The notes under the pieces were generated by a model. The model worked only from the letters and a program-made list of their open reading frames with translations. It ran no database searches and was not told where the DNA came from. From positions 1,236,501-1,300,500 of the forward strand of contig NC_007775.1 in NCBI RefSeq assembly GCF_000013205.1: DNA of 64,000 nucleotides, written 5' to 3'. Position numbers and translations under genes: made by a program. The first letter of the stretch is position 1. Every line of letters starts with the position of its first letter. Positions 45,426 through 53,847 of this stretch are shown here, in pieces. The DNA is from Synechococcus sp. JA-3-3Ab. GTDB lineage: Bacteria > Cyanobacteriota > Cyanobacteriia > Thermostichales > Thermostichaceae.

Positions 45426-47615
45426 ATGGAAAACTCCTTTGAGCTGACGATCCTGTTTACGCTGGCCTTGGTGGCCGGGATCGCGGCTCAAGTCCTGGCC
45501 AATTTTGTTAAAGTGCCCAGCATTGTTTTCCTGCTCCTGTTTGGGGTGCTGCTGGGGCCAGATGGCCTGGGCTGGGTTCGTCCCCAAATCATGGGATCTG
45601 GCCTGGAGGCGCTGGTGTCGTTGGCGGTGGCTCTGATCCTGTTTGAGGGGGGGCTGAACCTGCGGCTGCAACGCCTTAACCAGGTCTCCGACAGCTTGCG
45701 CAATCTGGTGTTGCTGGGATCCCTTTTGACCTTGGGAGGGGGAGCGCTGGCGGCCCACTATTTGGGGGAGTTTCCCTGGCCCCTGGCCTTTTTGTTTGGA
45801 TCCCTGGTGGTGGTGACGGGGCCGACGGTGATTAACCCCATCCTGAAGCGGGTGCGGGTCGATCCCGCCGTCAGCACCCTGCTGGAGGGGGAAGGGGTGC
45901 TCATCGACCCCGTGGGGGCCATCTTGGCGGTGGTGGTGCTGCAGGTGGTGCTCTCCGGCCACCCCAGTTTCTTGCTGGCCCTAGAGCAGCTATCTAGCCG
46001 CTTGGCCATTGGGTCGGCGGTGGGGGCGCTGGGGGGCTGGCTGATGGGATCCTTCCTGCTCTGGTCGCGGCAGTTTTTGACGGAGGAGCTGCGCAACTCG
46101 GTGGTGCTGGCGGGGGCGCTGGGGGTGTTTGCCCTGGCCCAGTCGCTGCGCTCCGAGGCGGGTCTAATGGCGGTGGTGATGGCCGGGTTGGTGGTGCGGC
46201 AGAAGGCGGCCATTGCCGAGCGGAGCGTGCGCCAGTTTCACGGCCAGTTGGTGGTGATGGCCATCTCGGTGTTGTTTATTCTGCTGACTTCCACCCTCTC
46301 GCTCAAGGCGGTATTTGCGCTGGGGTGGGGAGCCTTGGCCACGGTGCTCTGCCTGATGCTGGTGGTGCGTCCTTTGAGCGTGTGGCTGTGTACCTGGCGC
46401 AGCGACCTGAATTGGCGGCAGAAGCTGTTTGTGGCCTGGCTGGCCCCCCGCGGCATCGTGGCGGCCTCGGTGGCTTCTTTGTTTGCCATTTTGCTCACCG
46501 AGCGGGGCATTACCGGGGGGGATGCCCTCAAGGCGCTGGTGTTTTTGACCATCTCGGTCACGGTGACGGTGCAGGGGCTGACCGCTGCCTGGGTGGCCCG
46601 CTGGCTGGGCTTGGATCAGGGGAGTTCTACGGTGATCATCGGCAACCATCCGCTGGTCGGCCAGTTGGCCCAGTTGCTGCGCTCCCTCAACCAGGCGGTG
46701 GAGGTGCTGCCGCTGCCGTCGGGATCCCGTCTGCGCGAGCGCACCGCCAATCTTCCCGCCGAGCTCAACGGCCACAAAGCCGGCCATACCTCAGGGACCC
46801 ACCCCGCCAGCGGCAATGGCAGCTCCAAAGCCCTGCCGGTTCGCGTCAGCGGGACGGAGTCCTCAGAGGAACCTGGCCAGGTGCTGCCCGGATCTTTGCA
46901 GGAAGCCGTGCTGAGCGAGTCAGCCTTCTTGAAGGCCGATATCGACCATGCGGAAACTCTGTTGATCCTGACTTTGGATCCGCAGGTGAACTGGGCCATT
47001 GCCGAGCTGATGGTGAAGCTTTCGGTTTCTGCCGCCATCTGGACGGTGTTGCTGCCGGAGATGCCCATCTCGGAAGGGATCCGCACCCTGCCGATCCCTT
47101 TTTCCCAACTGCAGCGCTGGGCCAGCTACCTGGAGGCCAATCGGGCCGAGCTGCGCTCGATCACCCTGCCCACCCTGGCGGACCTGGGCCTGAAGCCCCC
47201 CCAATCCGCCGCGGCCTCGGCTCAGGAGTCGATCGCGGCAGCGCGCTCAGCGCTGCTCAACCCTTTTTCGGCCCAGATGGGGCTAGAGGATCCCACGTTG
47301 GAGCGGCTGCGGGATCAGTTCGCCTACCGCATCAAAGCCGATCTCTGCCTGCCTTTGTTGCTGGTGCGTCCGCAGCGTCTGGGAGGCTGGTTTGGGGAGA
47401 AGGGCAAGTCGTCCCAGGTCGGTCGGCTGTTCTACCTGCCGGAGCCGGGCATCTGGCGACGCGGAGATTGCATCTACTACCTGGAGCGCACGTCCAGCCC
47501 CGTAGAGGCCGTTGCTCCCTCTGCCAGAGAGTTGGATCCCCCAGAATGGGATCCACCCTCAGCCGAGCTACTGCCCCAGTATGTTGAGGGCGTCAAGCTC
47601 CACTTCGATCTCTAG
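45426..47615 (+). CDS. CPA1-type cation/proton antiporter with TrkA-like C-terminal region
   Basis: The 729-residue protein has about 12 membrane helices over the first 400 residues: VPSIVFLLLFGVLLGPDGLG, LILFEGGLNL, and the transport motif LEGEGVLIDPVGAILAVVVL, equivalent to the ND pair of NhaP-type exchangers (here IDP). The C-terminal half (STVIIGNHPLVGQLAQLLRS) looks like a degenerate TrkA-N domain. Between them lies a low-complexity insert, residues about 445-500, that includes a copy of the dispersed repeat read as RVSGTESSEEP. The likely role is Na+/H+ or K+/H+ exchange. ATG 45426. Confidence 0.88.
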   Translation: MENSFELTILFTLALVAGIAAQVLANFVKVPSIVFLLLFGVLLGPDGLGWVRPQIMGSGLEALVSLAVALILFEGGLNLRLQRLNQVSDSLRNLVLLGSLLTLGGGALAAHYLGEFPWPLAFLFGSLVVVTGPTVINPILKRVRVDPAVSTLLEGEGVLIDPVGAILAVVVLQVVLSGHPSFLLALEQLSSRLAIGSAVGALGGWLMGSFLLWSRQFLTEELRNSVVLAGALGVFALAQSLRSEAGLMAVVMAGLVVRQKAAIAERSVRQFHGQLVVMAISVLFILLTSTLSLKAVFALGWGALATVLCLMLVVRPLSVWLCTWRSDLNWRQKLFVAWLAPRGIVAASVASLFAILLTERGITGGDALKALVFLTISVTVTVQGLTAAWVARWLGLDQGSSTVIIGNHPLVGQLAQLLRSLNQAVEVLPLPSGSRLRERTANLPAELNGHKAGHTSGTHPASGNGSSKALPVRVSGTESSEEPGQVLPGSLQEAVLSESAFLKADIDHAETLLILTLDPQVNWAIAELMVKLSVSAAIWTVLLPEMPISEGIRTLPIPFSQLQRWASYLEANRAELRSITLPTLADLGLKPPQSAAASAQESIAAARSALLNPFSAQMGLEDPTLERLRDQFAYRIKADLCLPLLLVRPQRLGGWFGEKGKSSQVGRLFYLPEPGIWRRGDCIYYLERTSSPVEAVAPSARELDPPEWDPPSAELLPQYVEGVKLHFDL
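46840..46863. repeat. 24-bp dispersed repeat, copy 6, in frame inside the antiporter gene
   Basis: GTTCGCGTCAGCGGGACGG then AGTCC, read as VRVSGTES. It sits in a loop-like, low-complexity part of the protein. Confidence 0.75.
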
Positions 47616-47971
47616 GGGTCCCAGGGCAGCCAGCGGCCACTAGGAATGAGGGGACACCCCTGCACCTGCTCAGGCCGACCCAGATAAACCCAGGCAAAGG
47701 TGCCGCTCTCCAGTTGCACCCACTGCCGTTCGTATAGCCGCGGGTGGTCTTCCAGCTCATCTAGGCGGGGCAACAGGCCCAAGGGAATGCGGTAGCGCTC
47801 GCCGTAGAGCCGGTTGCGGCCAGGAACGGCCATCGGGTAGGGGCCGAGATCGTAGAGGTCGATGTGGTTGAGGCTGTCTGGGCCCAAAAACTCTGCCCCT
47901 TGCAGCAGGCTGTGGTACTGGCCGCCCCGCAGCAGGGATCCGTAGACAAAAACCACGGTGGAGGGTTCCAT
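47612..47971 (-). CDS. Gamma-glutamylcyclotransferase-fold protein
   Basis: The 119-residue protein has VFVYGSLLRGGQYHSLLQGAEFLG, the YGSL nucleotide-free binding motif of the GGCT/YtfP family, then YPMAVPG and GERYRIP, LPRLDELEDHP with the catalytic-type Glu, and AWVYL. Function may be gamma-glutamylamine cyclotransferase; the substrate is unknown. Its stop overlaps the convergent antiporter gene by four bases. Confidence 0.85.
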   Translation of the reverse strand: MEPSTVVFVYGSLLRGGQYHSLLQGAEFLGPDSLNHIDLYDLGPYPMAVPGRNRLYGERYRIPLGLLPRLDELEDHPRLYERQWVQLESGTFAWVYLGRPEQVQGCPLIPSGRWLPWDP

Positions 47972-48000
47972 GTAAAGCTACGCAACTTTGACAACCGGGA

Positions 48001-48612
48001 TCAGGGGGATTGGGCCCATTTTTGGCCGATGCGCGGCTCCGAGCCGGCCAGCAGGCGTTCGATGTTGCGGCGATGGGCAGCAATGACATAAACCCCCCCT
48101 GCCAAGGCAAACAGCAAATACGGCAGAGGCTGGCCCAGAGCCCACATCAAGAGCGGCGCCGCCACCGCCGCCAGCAGGGAGCTAAACGAGACGATGCGGG
48201 TGAGGGCGATCCCCAGCAGCCAGACACCGAAGGTAGCCAGGGCTACCGGCCAAGCCATGGCCAACAGGATCCCCAGGCTGGTGGCCACCGACTTGCCCCC
48301 CTTGAAGCCCAGCCAGCAGGAGCGGCTATGGCCGATCACCGCCCCCAGGGCCGCCACGACCACCCACCACGGCGAGCCCAGAGCTGATCCCAGCGCCACC
48401 GCTGCCGCTCCCTTGGCAGCGTCCACCAGCAACACCAGCAGCGCCGGCCCCTTGCCCACTGTCCGCAACACGTTGGTTGCCCCCGTTGAGCCGGATCCCG
48501 CTTGGCGGAGGTCGATCCCACCCCAGCAACGGCCCACCCAGTAGCCGGTGGGGATGGATCCCAGCAGGTAGCCTCCAAGGGCGGCAAGGAGGGCGGAAAG
48601 CCATGCAGGCAT
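48001..48612 (-). CDS. plsY: Acyl-phosphate glycerol-3-phosphate acyltransferase PlsY
   Basis: It acylates glycerol-3-phosphate at the sn-1 position in membrane-lipid synthesis. The 203-residue membrane protein has the three PlsY motifs: GGYLLGSIPTGYWVGR, RQAGSGSTGATNVLRTVGK, and AVIGHSRSCWLGFKGGKSVAT. ATG 48612 was chosen; a GTG two codons upstream is possible. It follows holB by 24 bases on the same strand. Confidence 0.95.
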   Translation of the reverse strand: MPAWLSALLAALGGYLLGSIPTGYWVGRCWGGIDLRQAGSGSTGATNVLRTVGKGPALLVLLVDAAKGAAAVALGSALGSPWWVVVAALGAVIGHSRSCWLGFKGGKSVATSLGILLAMAWPVALATFGVWLLGIALTRIVSFSSLLAAVAAPLLMWALGQPLPYLLFALAGGVYVIAAHRRNIERLLAGSEPRIGQKWAQSP

Positions 48613-48636
48613 AGACACGTCTTGAACGCTCTCTCC

Positions 48637-49674
48637 TCACTTTGCCACAGGGCTTGGGTTGCCACTGCTGTCGAATCCGGCCAGGTTGACCTCCCAAGCA
48701 AGGCGCGGCTGCACAAATTGCAAAAGCTGTTGGCGAATCTGCTCCAGTTGCCGGATGGCCTGGCGGGATCCCTGCGCCCAGAACTGCTGCTGCAGATAGT
48801 CAATCAGCCACAGCTGCGCCGGCAAATCGAGAGCAGCCACTGCCCTAGCCACTTCCAGCGCCTGCCGCAGCGAGTGGGGCCAGCGTCTTAGGTCCTGCAG
48901 CAGTGACGGCGGAAGGCTTTGCAGGTGCTGCTGGGCGGCCAGCGCCCGTCCAGGGCTGCCTTGGGCTAGGGCAATTAGCTCAGAGCGAGGGATCCCGGGC
49001 AGCTCCGGGCAGCCCAAAGCTGTCAACACTTGCTCCATCTCTGCCGAGCTGAGGCGGCGAAACGGCACCATCTGGCAGCGGGACAGCAGCGTCGGTGGCA
49101 AAGGGTGGGGAGGGGGGGTAGGCGAGTGGTGGGAGGCGATAAGAACGATGTGGGCCGGCTCAGGCTCCTCCAGGGTTTTCAGCAGGGCATTGGCCGCACT
49201 TTCTGTCAGGGTTTCCGCTCCCTCCAGTACAACTAGCGAGCGGCGGGCGTGCATTGGCCTACGGGCACAGAAGCGAACCACTTCCTGCACCTGTTCCAGG
49301 CGAATTTGCGGCGGGGAGCGCCGCTGCAGAGCTTGTGCCTCCGGGGCGTCTGCTGCTATCAGGCGGCCCTGGTGGACATAGGTGGGGCTGACCCAGTGGA
49401 GATCGGGATGGGTGCCTGCGAGGAGCCAACGGCAGTTGGAGCACTGGCCGCAAGGGATCCCTGAGCTGGCCTCGCAGAAGAGGGCCTGGGCAAACCAGCG
49501 GGCCATCAGGCTCCGTCCCACCCCTTCTGGTCCCAAGAAACAGTAGCTTGAGGTCACCCGCCCCTTTTCCAAGGCCGCCACGAGCAGCCGCGCCGCCAGC
49601 TCCTGCCCGACGATGTGCTGGGGGGGCAGAACCGTGACTCCCTCAACCATCTCGGCAGCTCTGGGCTGAAGCAT
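48637..49674 (-). CDS. holB: DNA polymerase III delta-prime subunit
   Basis: This clamp-loader subunit reads IVGQELAARLLVAALEKGRV, YCFLGPEGVGRSLMARWFAQ with a degenerate P-loop, CGQCSNCRWLLAGTHPDLHW (zinc cysteines), LEGAETLTESAANALLKTLEEPE and LLSRCQMVPF. The P-loop lacks the Lys (GPEGVGRS), as is usual for non-ATPase delta-prime. The 345-residue product starts at ATG 49674; ATG 49650 is also possible. Confidence 0.9.
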   Translation of the reverse strand: MLQPRAAEMVEGVTVLPPQHIVGQELAARLLVAALEKGRVTSSYCFLGPEGVGRSLMARWFAQALFCEASSGIPCGQCSNCRWLLAGTHPDLHWVSPTYVHQGRLIAADAPEAQALQRRSPPQIRLEQVQEVVRFCARRPMHARRSLVVLEGAETLTESAANALLKTLEEPEPAHIVLIASHHSPTPPPHPLPPTLLSRCQMVPFRRLSSAEMEQVLTALGCPELPGIPRSELIALAQGSPGRALAAQQHLQSLPPSLLQDLRRWPHSLRQALEVARAVAALDLPAQLWLIDYLQQQFWAQGSRQAIRQLEQIRQQLLQFVQPRLAWEVNLAGFDSSGNPSPVAK

Positions 49675-49774
49675 CGGCAAAGTTGCCTAGTCGCAGGCAA
49701 AGGTCGGCAAGAGAAATTGCCACAGCCCCTCCTCCACCAAGGGATCCCTCCCTATCTCTGCCCCAGCCTTGTTG

Positions 49775-50254
49775 TTAGCCGGTGGGATCCAGTCGCATTA
49801 AAACTTGGCCAAATTCCACCGGCTGGCCGTTGCTCACCAAAATCTCCCTCACCACGCCCGCCGTTTCAGCTTCTATCTCGTTCATCAGCTTCATGGCTTC
49901 GATAATGCAGAGAGTTTGGCCCTTGTTCACCCGTTGGCCAACCTGCACAAAATCCGTTTCTCCAGGGGCAGGAGCGCTGTAGAAGGTGCCCACCATCGGC
50001 GCCGTCACCTCCACCCAGTGGCTGGGGGCAGGCTTAGGAGCGCTCTCAGGAGGGGGAGCTTCTGCAGGGGAAGCAGGGGGGGGTTCTGGCGGCGGGGCAG
50101 CGGGCGGAGCAGCGGCAGCAGCAGCAAGGCCAGCCGGGATCCCTTTGCGCAGGGTGAGGCGGAAATCCTTGTACTCCAGGATTAGCTCGGTAACGTCGCT
50201 CTCCTGCAGAGCGGCCAGCAGAAGGCGAACTTCCTGCCAATTGACAACATCCAA
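49775..50254 (-). CDS. accB: Biotin carboxyl carrier protein of acetyl-CoA carboxylase
   Basis: It carries carboxybiotin between the AccC and AccAD subunits at the first step of fatty-acid synthesis. The 159-residue protein has an N-terminal helix (WQEVRLLLAALQESDVTEL), a Pro/Ala-rich linker and a C-terminal biotinyl domain VTAPMVGTFYSAPAPGE to IIEAMKLMNEIEAE, where EAMKLMN contains the biotinylated Lys. The start is a TTG at 50254 with AGGAG about ten bases upstream. It lies 67 bases after efp on the same strand, the common bacterial order. Confidence 0.95.
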   Translation of the reverse strand: MDVVNWQEVRLLLAALQESDVTELILEYKDFRLTLRKGIPAGLAAAAAAPPAAPPPEPPPASPAEAPPPESAPKPAPSHWVEVTAPMVGTFYSAPAPGETDFVQVGQRVNKGQTLCIIEAMKLMNEIEAETAGVVREILVSNGQPVEFGQVLMRLDPTG

Positions 50255-50321
50255 GGGAAGATTACTCCTGATGCATCACCTGTCCACAACGGCAGCCCAG
50301 CGGCAAGAAGAGGGGGAGCCA

Positions 50322-50879
50322 TCACTCGCGGCCTATATAGGTGTCGGTGCGAGTATCGACACGCACCCGTTCTCCCACCTTAATAAACAGAGGCACCTGG
50401 ATCTCAGCGCCGGTCTCCAGCTTGGCGGGCTTGGTTCCCCCTGTTGCCGTATCTCCTCTCACGCCGGGGTCGGTTTCCACCACTTCCAAGACAACGGTGT
50501 TGGGCAGCTCCACATCGATCACCTGCCCCTTCCAGCGCAGGATGGCCACCTCCATGTTCTCTTTCAGGTATTTCACGGCAGAGCCGATTTGGGCAGCGCT
50601 GAGGGGAGCCTGTTCGTAGGTCTCCATGTCCATGAACACGAAATTGTCCCCTTCTGAATAGAGATACTGCATATTCACTTTTTCAATAGTGGCGGCGGGC
50701 AGCATCTCGCCGGCGCGGAAGGTTTTCTCCACAACGTTGCCGGTCTGCATATTTTTGAGCTTGGTGCGCACAAAGGCCGCGCCCTTGCCGGGTTTCACAT
50801 GCAGAAACTCGATCACCTTGTAGGGAGCGCCATCAATTTCCACAGAGACGCCGGGGCGCAAGTCGTTGCTTGAGATCAT
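50322..50879 (-). CDS. efp: Elongation factor P
   Basis: It relieves ribosomes stalled at polyproline stretches, relevant here as several neighbours (TonB, AccB, the lipoprotein) are proline-rich. The 185-residue protein has [39 protein letters not shown] with the tip Lys/Arg loop, and C-terminal [24 protein letters not shown]. It forms a likely operon with accB. Confidence 0.97.
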   Translation of the reverse strand: MISSNDLRPGVSVEIDGAPYKVIEFLHVKPGKGAAFVRTKLKNMQTGNVVEKTFRAGEMLPAATIEKVNMQYLYSEGDNFVFMDMETYEQAPLSAAQIGSAVKYLKENMEVAILRWKGQVIDVELPNTVVLEVVETDPGVRGDTATGGTKPAKLETGAEIQVPLFIKVGERVRVDTRTDTYIGRE

Positions 50880-50915
50880 GTCAGCACAGGGATCCGTTGC
50901 TCAGACTTCCCAATC

Positions 50916-51599
50916 TTACCCCGGCTGCGGGGCACTCCGATTCAGCTCTCTGAGATCAATGGGCGGCTGACGTCCGTAAAGAGGCAACACCGTCTGCCAG
51001 GAAGGGCGCAAGCCTGCTTGGAAGTCGGCGCGGGCCAGTTCCGCCAACGCCAGCACAGGCGCCGGATCCACCCAGTCGGCAGCATCGACGACCAGAGCCT
51101 GGGGCCACTGCCGCAGAACCTTCTGCCAAGCCGCTTCTTCCCAGATCTGATCCGCCACTTCGGCAACCCAATGTTCTGGCCCCAGCCGGTACACGCCACC
51201 ATACTGCTCCCCTCGCTTGGCGTCCATCTGCACCGCCACCGTCAGCGGCTGAGGCGGGGATCCCTGCTCCTGCCACACCTGGCGGGCGAGAACCGCCAAA
51301 GTCGAGTAGCCGAACACCGGAATGCGCAACTGCTGGCCCAACAGCCGCGCCACACTTACCCCCAAACGGCTGCCGGTAAAACTCCCCGGCCCCAGAGCGA
51401 CAGCGATCCCCGCCATCTGCGACCAGTCCTGGCCGGCCAAGAACTCCTTCAGGCAAGGGTGCAACTGCGCCGCCATCTCCCGATCCAGCCACCAACTCCG
51501 GCTGCGGCTCTCCCCCAGCTTCTCCTCCAACGGCAACACGGCCAAGCCCAGAACAGGCGTGGTGGTGTGGATCCCTAAAATCCAGCGGGGAACTGACAT
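50916..51599 (-). CDS. tsaB: tRNA threonylcarbamoyladenosine biosynthesis protein TsaB
   Basis: It supports t6A modification of ANN-decoding tRNAs with TsaC, TsaD and TsaE. The 227-residue product has WILGIHTTTPVLGLAVL, and GIAVALGPGSFTGSRLGVSVARLLG, the conserved glycine motif, plus VQMDAKRGEQYGGVY. ATG 51599 (MSVPRWILG) is preferred to the upstream 51617. It diverges from psbA, with about 100 bases shared upstream. Confidence 0.92.
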   Translation of the reverse strand: MSVPRWILGIHTTTPVLGLAVLPLEEKLGESRSRSWWLDREMAAQLHPCLKEFLAGQDWSQMAGIAVALGPGSFTGSRLGVSVARLLGQQLRIPVFGYSTLAVLARQVWQEQGSPPQPLTVAVQMDAKRGEQYGGVYRLGPEHWVAEVADQIWEEAAWQKVLRQWPQALVVDAADWVDPAPVLALAELARADFQAGLRPSWQTVLPLYGRQPPIDLRELNRSAPQPG

Positions 51600-51626
51600 G
51601 GCCTCTCTCAGGATCAAGCGAGGTAC

Positions 51627-51655
51627 TTGACAGAACTTAACGGATGATTTAAGGT
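51627..51655 (+). promoter_or_regulatory. psbA promoter
   Basis: A perfect -35 TTGACA (51627-51632), a 17-base spacer and TAAGGT as -10 (51650-51655) give a start near 51662 and a leader of about 36 bases before the ATG at 51698. Confidence 0.65.
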
Positions 51656-51697
51656 TAGGTTGTCAATCTTCGCGCTTCCTCAGGGAAGTTTGCCATC

Positions 51698-52762
51698 ATG
51701 ACCACTGTTATCCAACGTCGCTCAACCAGCAACGTGTGGGAGCAGTTTTGCGAGTGGGTCACCTCCACCGACAACCGCCTCTACATCGGTTGGTTCGGGG
51801 TGCTGATGATTCCCACCCTGCTGACTGCCACCACCTGCTTCATCATTGCCTTCATTGGTGCTCCCCCGGTGGACATCGACGGGATTCGCGAGCCAGTTTC
51901 GGGTTCGTTGCTGTATGGCAACAACATCATCACCGGCGCGGTGGTGCCTTCTTCGGCTGCGATTGGCCTGCACTTTTACCCGATTTGGGAAGCCGCTTCT
52001 TTGGACGAGTGGCTGTACAACGGCGGCCCCTACCAGCTGATTGTGCTGCACTTTTTGATTGGGGTGTTCTGCTACATGGGCCGGGAGTGGGAGCTGAGCT
52101 ACCGCTTGGGGATGCGTCCCTGGATTGCGGTGGCTTACTCGGCGCCGGTGGCGGCGGCGACGGCCGTGTTTTTGATTTACCCGATTGGGCAAGGCTCGTT
52201 TTCGGACGGGATGCCGCTGGGGATTTCGGGGACGTTCAACTTCATGTTGGTGTTCCAAGCGGAGCACAACATTTTGATGCACCCGTTCCACCAGCTGGGC
52301 GTGGCCGGCGTGTTTGGGGGTGCGCTGTTTAGTGCGATGCACGGGTCGTTGGTGACCTCGAGCCTGATTCGTGAGACTTCGGAGGAGGAGTCGCAGAACT
52401 TGGGTTACAAGTTTGGGCAAGAGGAAGAGACCTACAACATCGTGGCGGCGCACGGGTATTTTGGCCGGTTGATTTTCCAATATGCGTCGTTCAACAACAG
52501 CCGGAGCCTGCACTTTTTCCTGGCGGCGTGGCCGGTGATTGGGATTTGGTTTACGGCGCTGGGGATCAGCATCATGGCGTTCAACCTGAACGGGTTCAAC
52601 TTCAACCAGTCGATTGTGGACAGCAACGGTCGCGTGGTTGGGACGTGGGCGGATGTGCTCAACCGTGCCAACCTGGGGATGGAAGTGATGCACGAGCGGA
52701 ATGCGCACAACTTCCCGCTGGACCTGGCGGCGGTGGAAGTGGCGCCGGCCATCCGCGGCTAA
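51698..52762 (+). CDS. psbA: Photosystem II D1 protein (Glu130 form)
   Basis: This reaction-centre subunit binds the manganese cluster, pheophytin and QB. The 354-residue protein has all expected ligands: Asp170, Glu189, His190, His198, His332, Glu333, His337, Asp342 and Ala344. Residue 130 is Glu ([14 protein letters not shown]), the form linked to high-light D1:2-type proteins in other cyanobacteria, whereas the low-light type has Gln. The C-terminal extension removed by CtpA is ten residues ([10 protein letters not shown]-like: VEVAPAIRG after Ala). The coding sequence uses many synonymous G/T-ending codons in its 3' half, unlike neighbours. It has its own promoter and terminator. Confidence 0.98.
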   Translation: MTTVIQRRSTSNVWEQFCEWVTSTDNRLYIGWFGVLMIPTLLTATTCFIIAFIGAPPVDIDGIREPVSGSLLYGNNIITGAVVPSSAAIGLHFYPIWEAASLDEWLYNGGPYQLIVLHFLIGVFCYMGREWELSYRLGMRPWIAVAYSAPVAAATAVFLIYPIGQGSFSDGMPLGISGTFNFMLVFQAEHNILMHPFHQLGVAGVFGGALFSAMHGSLVTSSLIRETSEEESQNLGYKFGQEEETYNIVAAHGYFGRLIFQYASFNNSRSLHFFLAAWPVIGIWFTALGISIMAFNLNGFNFNQSIVDSNGRVVGTWADVLNRANLGMEVMHERNAHNFPLDLAAVEVAPAIRG

Positions 52763-52798
52763 TCCACTCCTGACCTAGTCGACCAGTCCTTCTTGAAT

Positions 52799-52824
52799 CC
52801 CCTGGCAGACGCTGGGGGGTTTTT
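52799..52824 (+). terminator. psbA intrinsic terminator
   Basis: CCCCTGGC-AGAC-GCTGGGGG forms an eight-pair stem with two G-U pairs and is followed by TTTTT at 52820-52824, 37 bases after the stop. Confidence 0.75.
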
Positions 52825-52831
52825 CTGCTTT

Positions 52832-53359
52832 TCATAGAACGTAGCCCAGTTGCTCAAGGGAATCGGTGTCCCAAAGGATCTGCCCATCCAGAGCCATTCT
52901 CCCCTGCACCGGCATTCCAACTTGAGCCTCTAGGCGTGGGATCAAAGCTGCATCCAGCTCCTCCAAAGCTTGGGGATCCTCGGTTTCGGGCAGGGATCCG
53001 ACCAGCACCCAGCCCAAGTTGCGGACCTTGGCTTGGCGCATCAGGGCGGCAAAGGCGGTTGCTTGGCTCAGGGCGGCCTCCCGTCGCAGCGTTAAGAGCA
53101 GGCTAAACCCCCAAGCATGGGCCAAATCGGCCCAGGTTTGGCCTGGCTCCAGGGGATCGGCGACACTGCCCGGCAGAACCAGGAGGGGATTGGTTGCCCG
53201 CTCGCCGATTTGTTGCCAGAGGGCCTTGAGCTGAGCTTCCGAAGGGTTGGGATCCACCCTGAGCTGGACTCAAGGTCTCTGGACCACCTCTTGCCAGGCG
53301 CTGGCCACTGCTGCGGCTCCGGGGATCCCCGTCCAGGTATCGGCCACCATCACCCTCAT
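52832..53359 (-). pseudogene. Decayed dethiobiotin synthetase-like gene
   Basis: An ATG at 53359 starts a frame of 29 codons (MRVMVADTWTGIPGAAAVAS...) that stops at TGA 53272-53270 and then stays in frame to 52832. The downstream part, PLEPGQTWADLAHAWGFSLL and later VGMPVQGRMALDG, matches the C-terminal half of BioD. The N-terminus looks like a ruined P-loop (relatives have GTDTGVGKT; here ADTWTGIPG), and the middle third of the family is absent. Its start overlaps the end of the crr6 remnant (ATGA), so the two were once an operon. The family call is moderate in confidence. Confidence 0.55.
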
Positions 53360-53834
53360 GAGTTCGGATCCCCCACCTCAGACTCCCAGAGAGTGAGAAA
53401 CTCCAGCTGGACCTCGAAGCCAAACACCAAAGCCATATCCCGCAGCATCGAGAGGGATCCCAGTTTCTGCTGCTTGAACCACCGCATCAACACAAAGAGA
53501 TTTCCAGCGCTTCTGGGTTGTAAACAATGCCCTCGCGAGGGTTGAATTGATGGGGCACCAACATGGCTGCGTAACGGGCCAGCTCTCCTTGGCGCCAGTT
53601 GAGGAAGTAGGGCATCCAGGGGCAGACCGTGTCCCAACGAATAAACCACAGGCGCACCTCCGGGATCTCCGACAGCTCGCGCGGATCGTCGGGGCTGCGC
53701 GGCCAATCGATGGCGCATTACACCTGCTGGGCAGCCCGGACAGGATCCGCCATCAACGTTTTCAACAGCTCATGGCCCGGGGTTAAATCCAGAGCTTGAA
53801 TGGCTTTAGCAGGAAGGTAGAAGGTAATCGGCAC
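53356..53834 (-). pseudogene. Decayed CRR6-type NdhI assembly factor
   Basis: From GTG 53834 the frame reads ITFYLPAKAIQALDLTPGHE and reaches TAA at 53720-53718. In the same frame CAIDWPRSPDDPRELSEIPE, RLWFIRWDTVCPW, and GELARYAAMLVPHQFNPREG then NPEALEI follow before another stop; a shift is needed to resume as LFVLMRWFKQQKLGSLSML to the end at 53356. This is the CRR6 (DUF1817) pattern, a factor for assembling NdhI into the NDH-1 complex. One nonsense codon and one indel inactivate it. The IS630 element lies only 12 bases upstream of the GTG. Confidence 0.8.
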
Positions 53835-53847
53835 GACGACACAGCTA

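Noticed and set aside
46325-47587. 420-codon frame on the same strand as the antiporter, shifted by one
   Set aside because: The antiporter frame carries the transport motifs; the overlapping frame has no family similarity and Arg/Gly/Pro-heavy composition.
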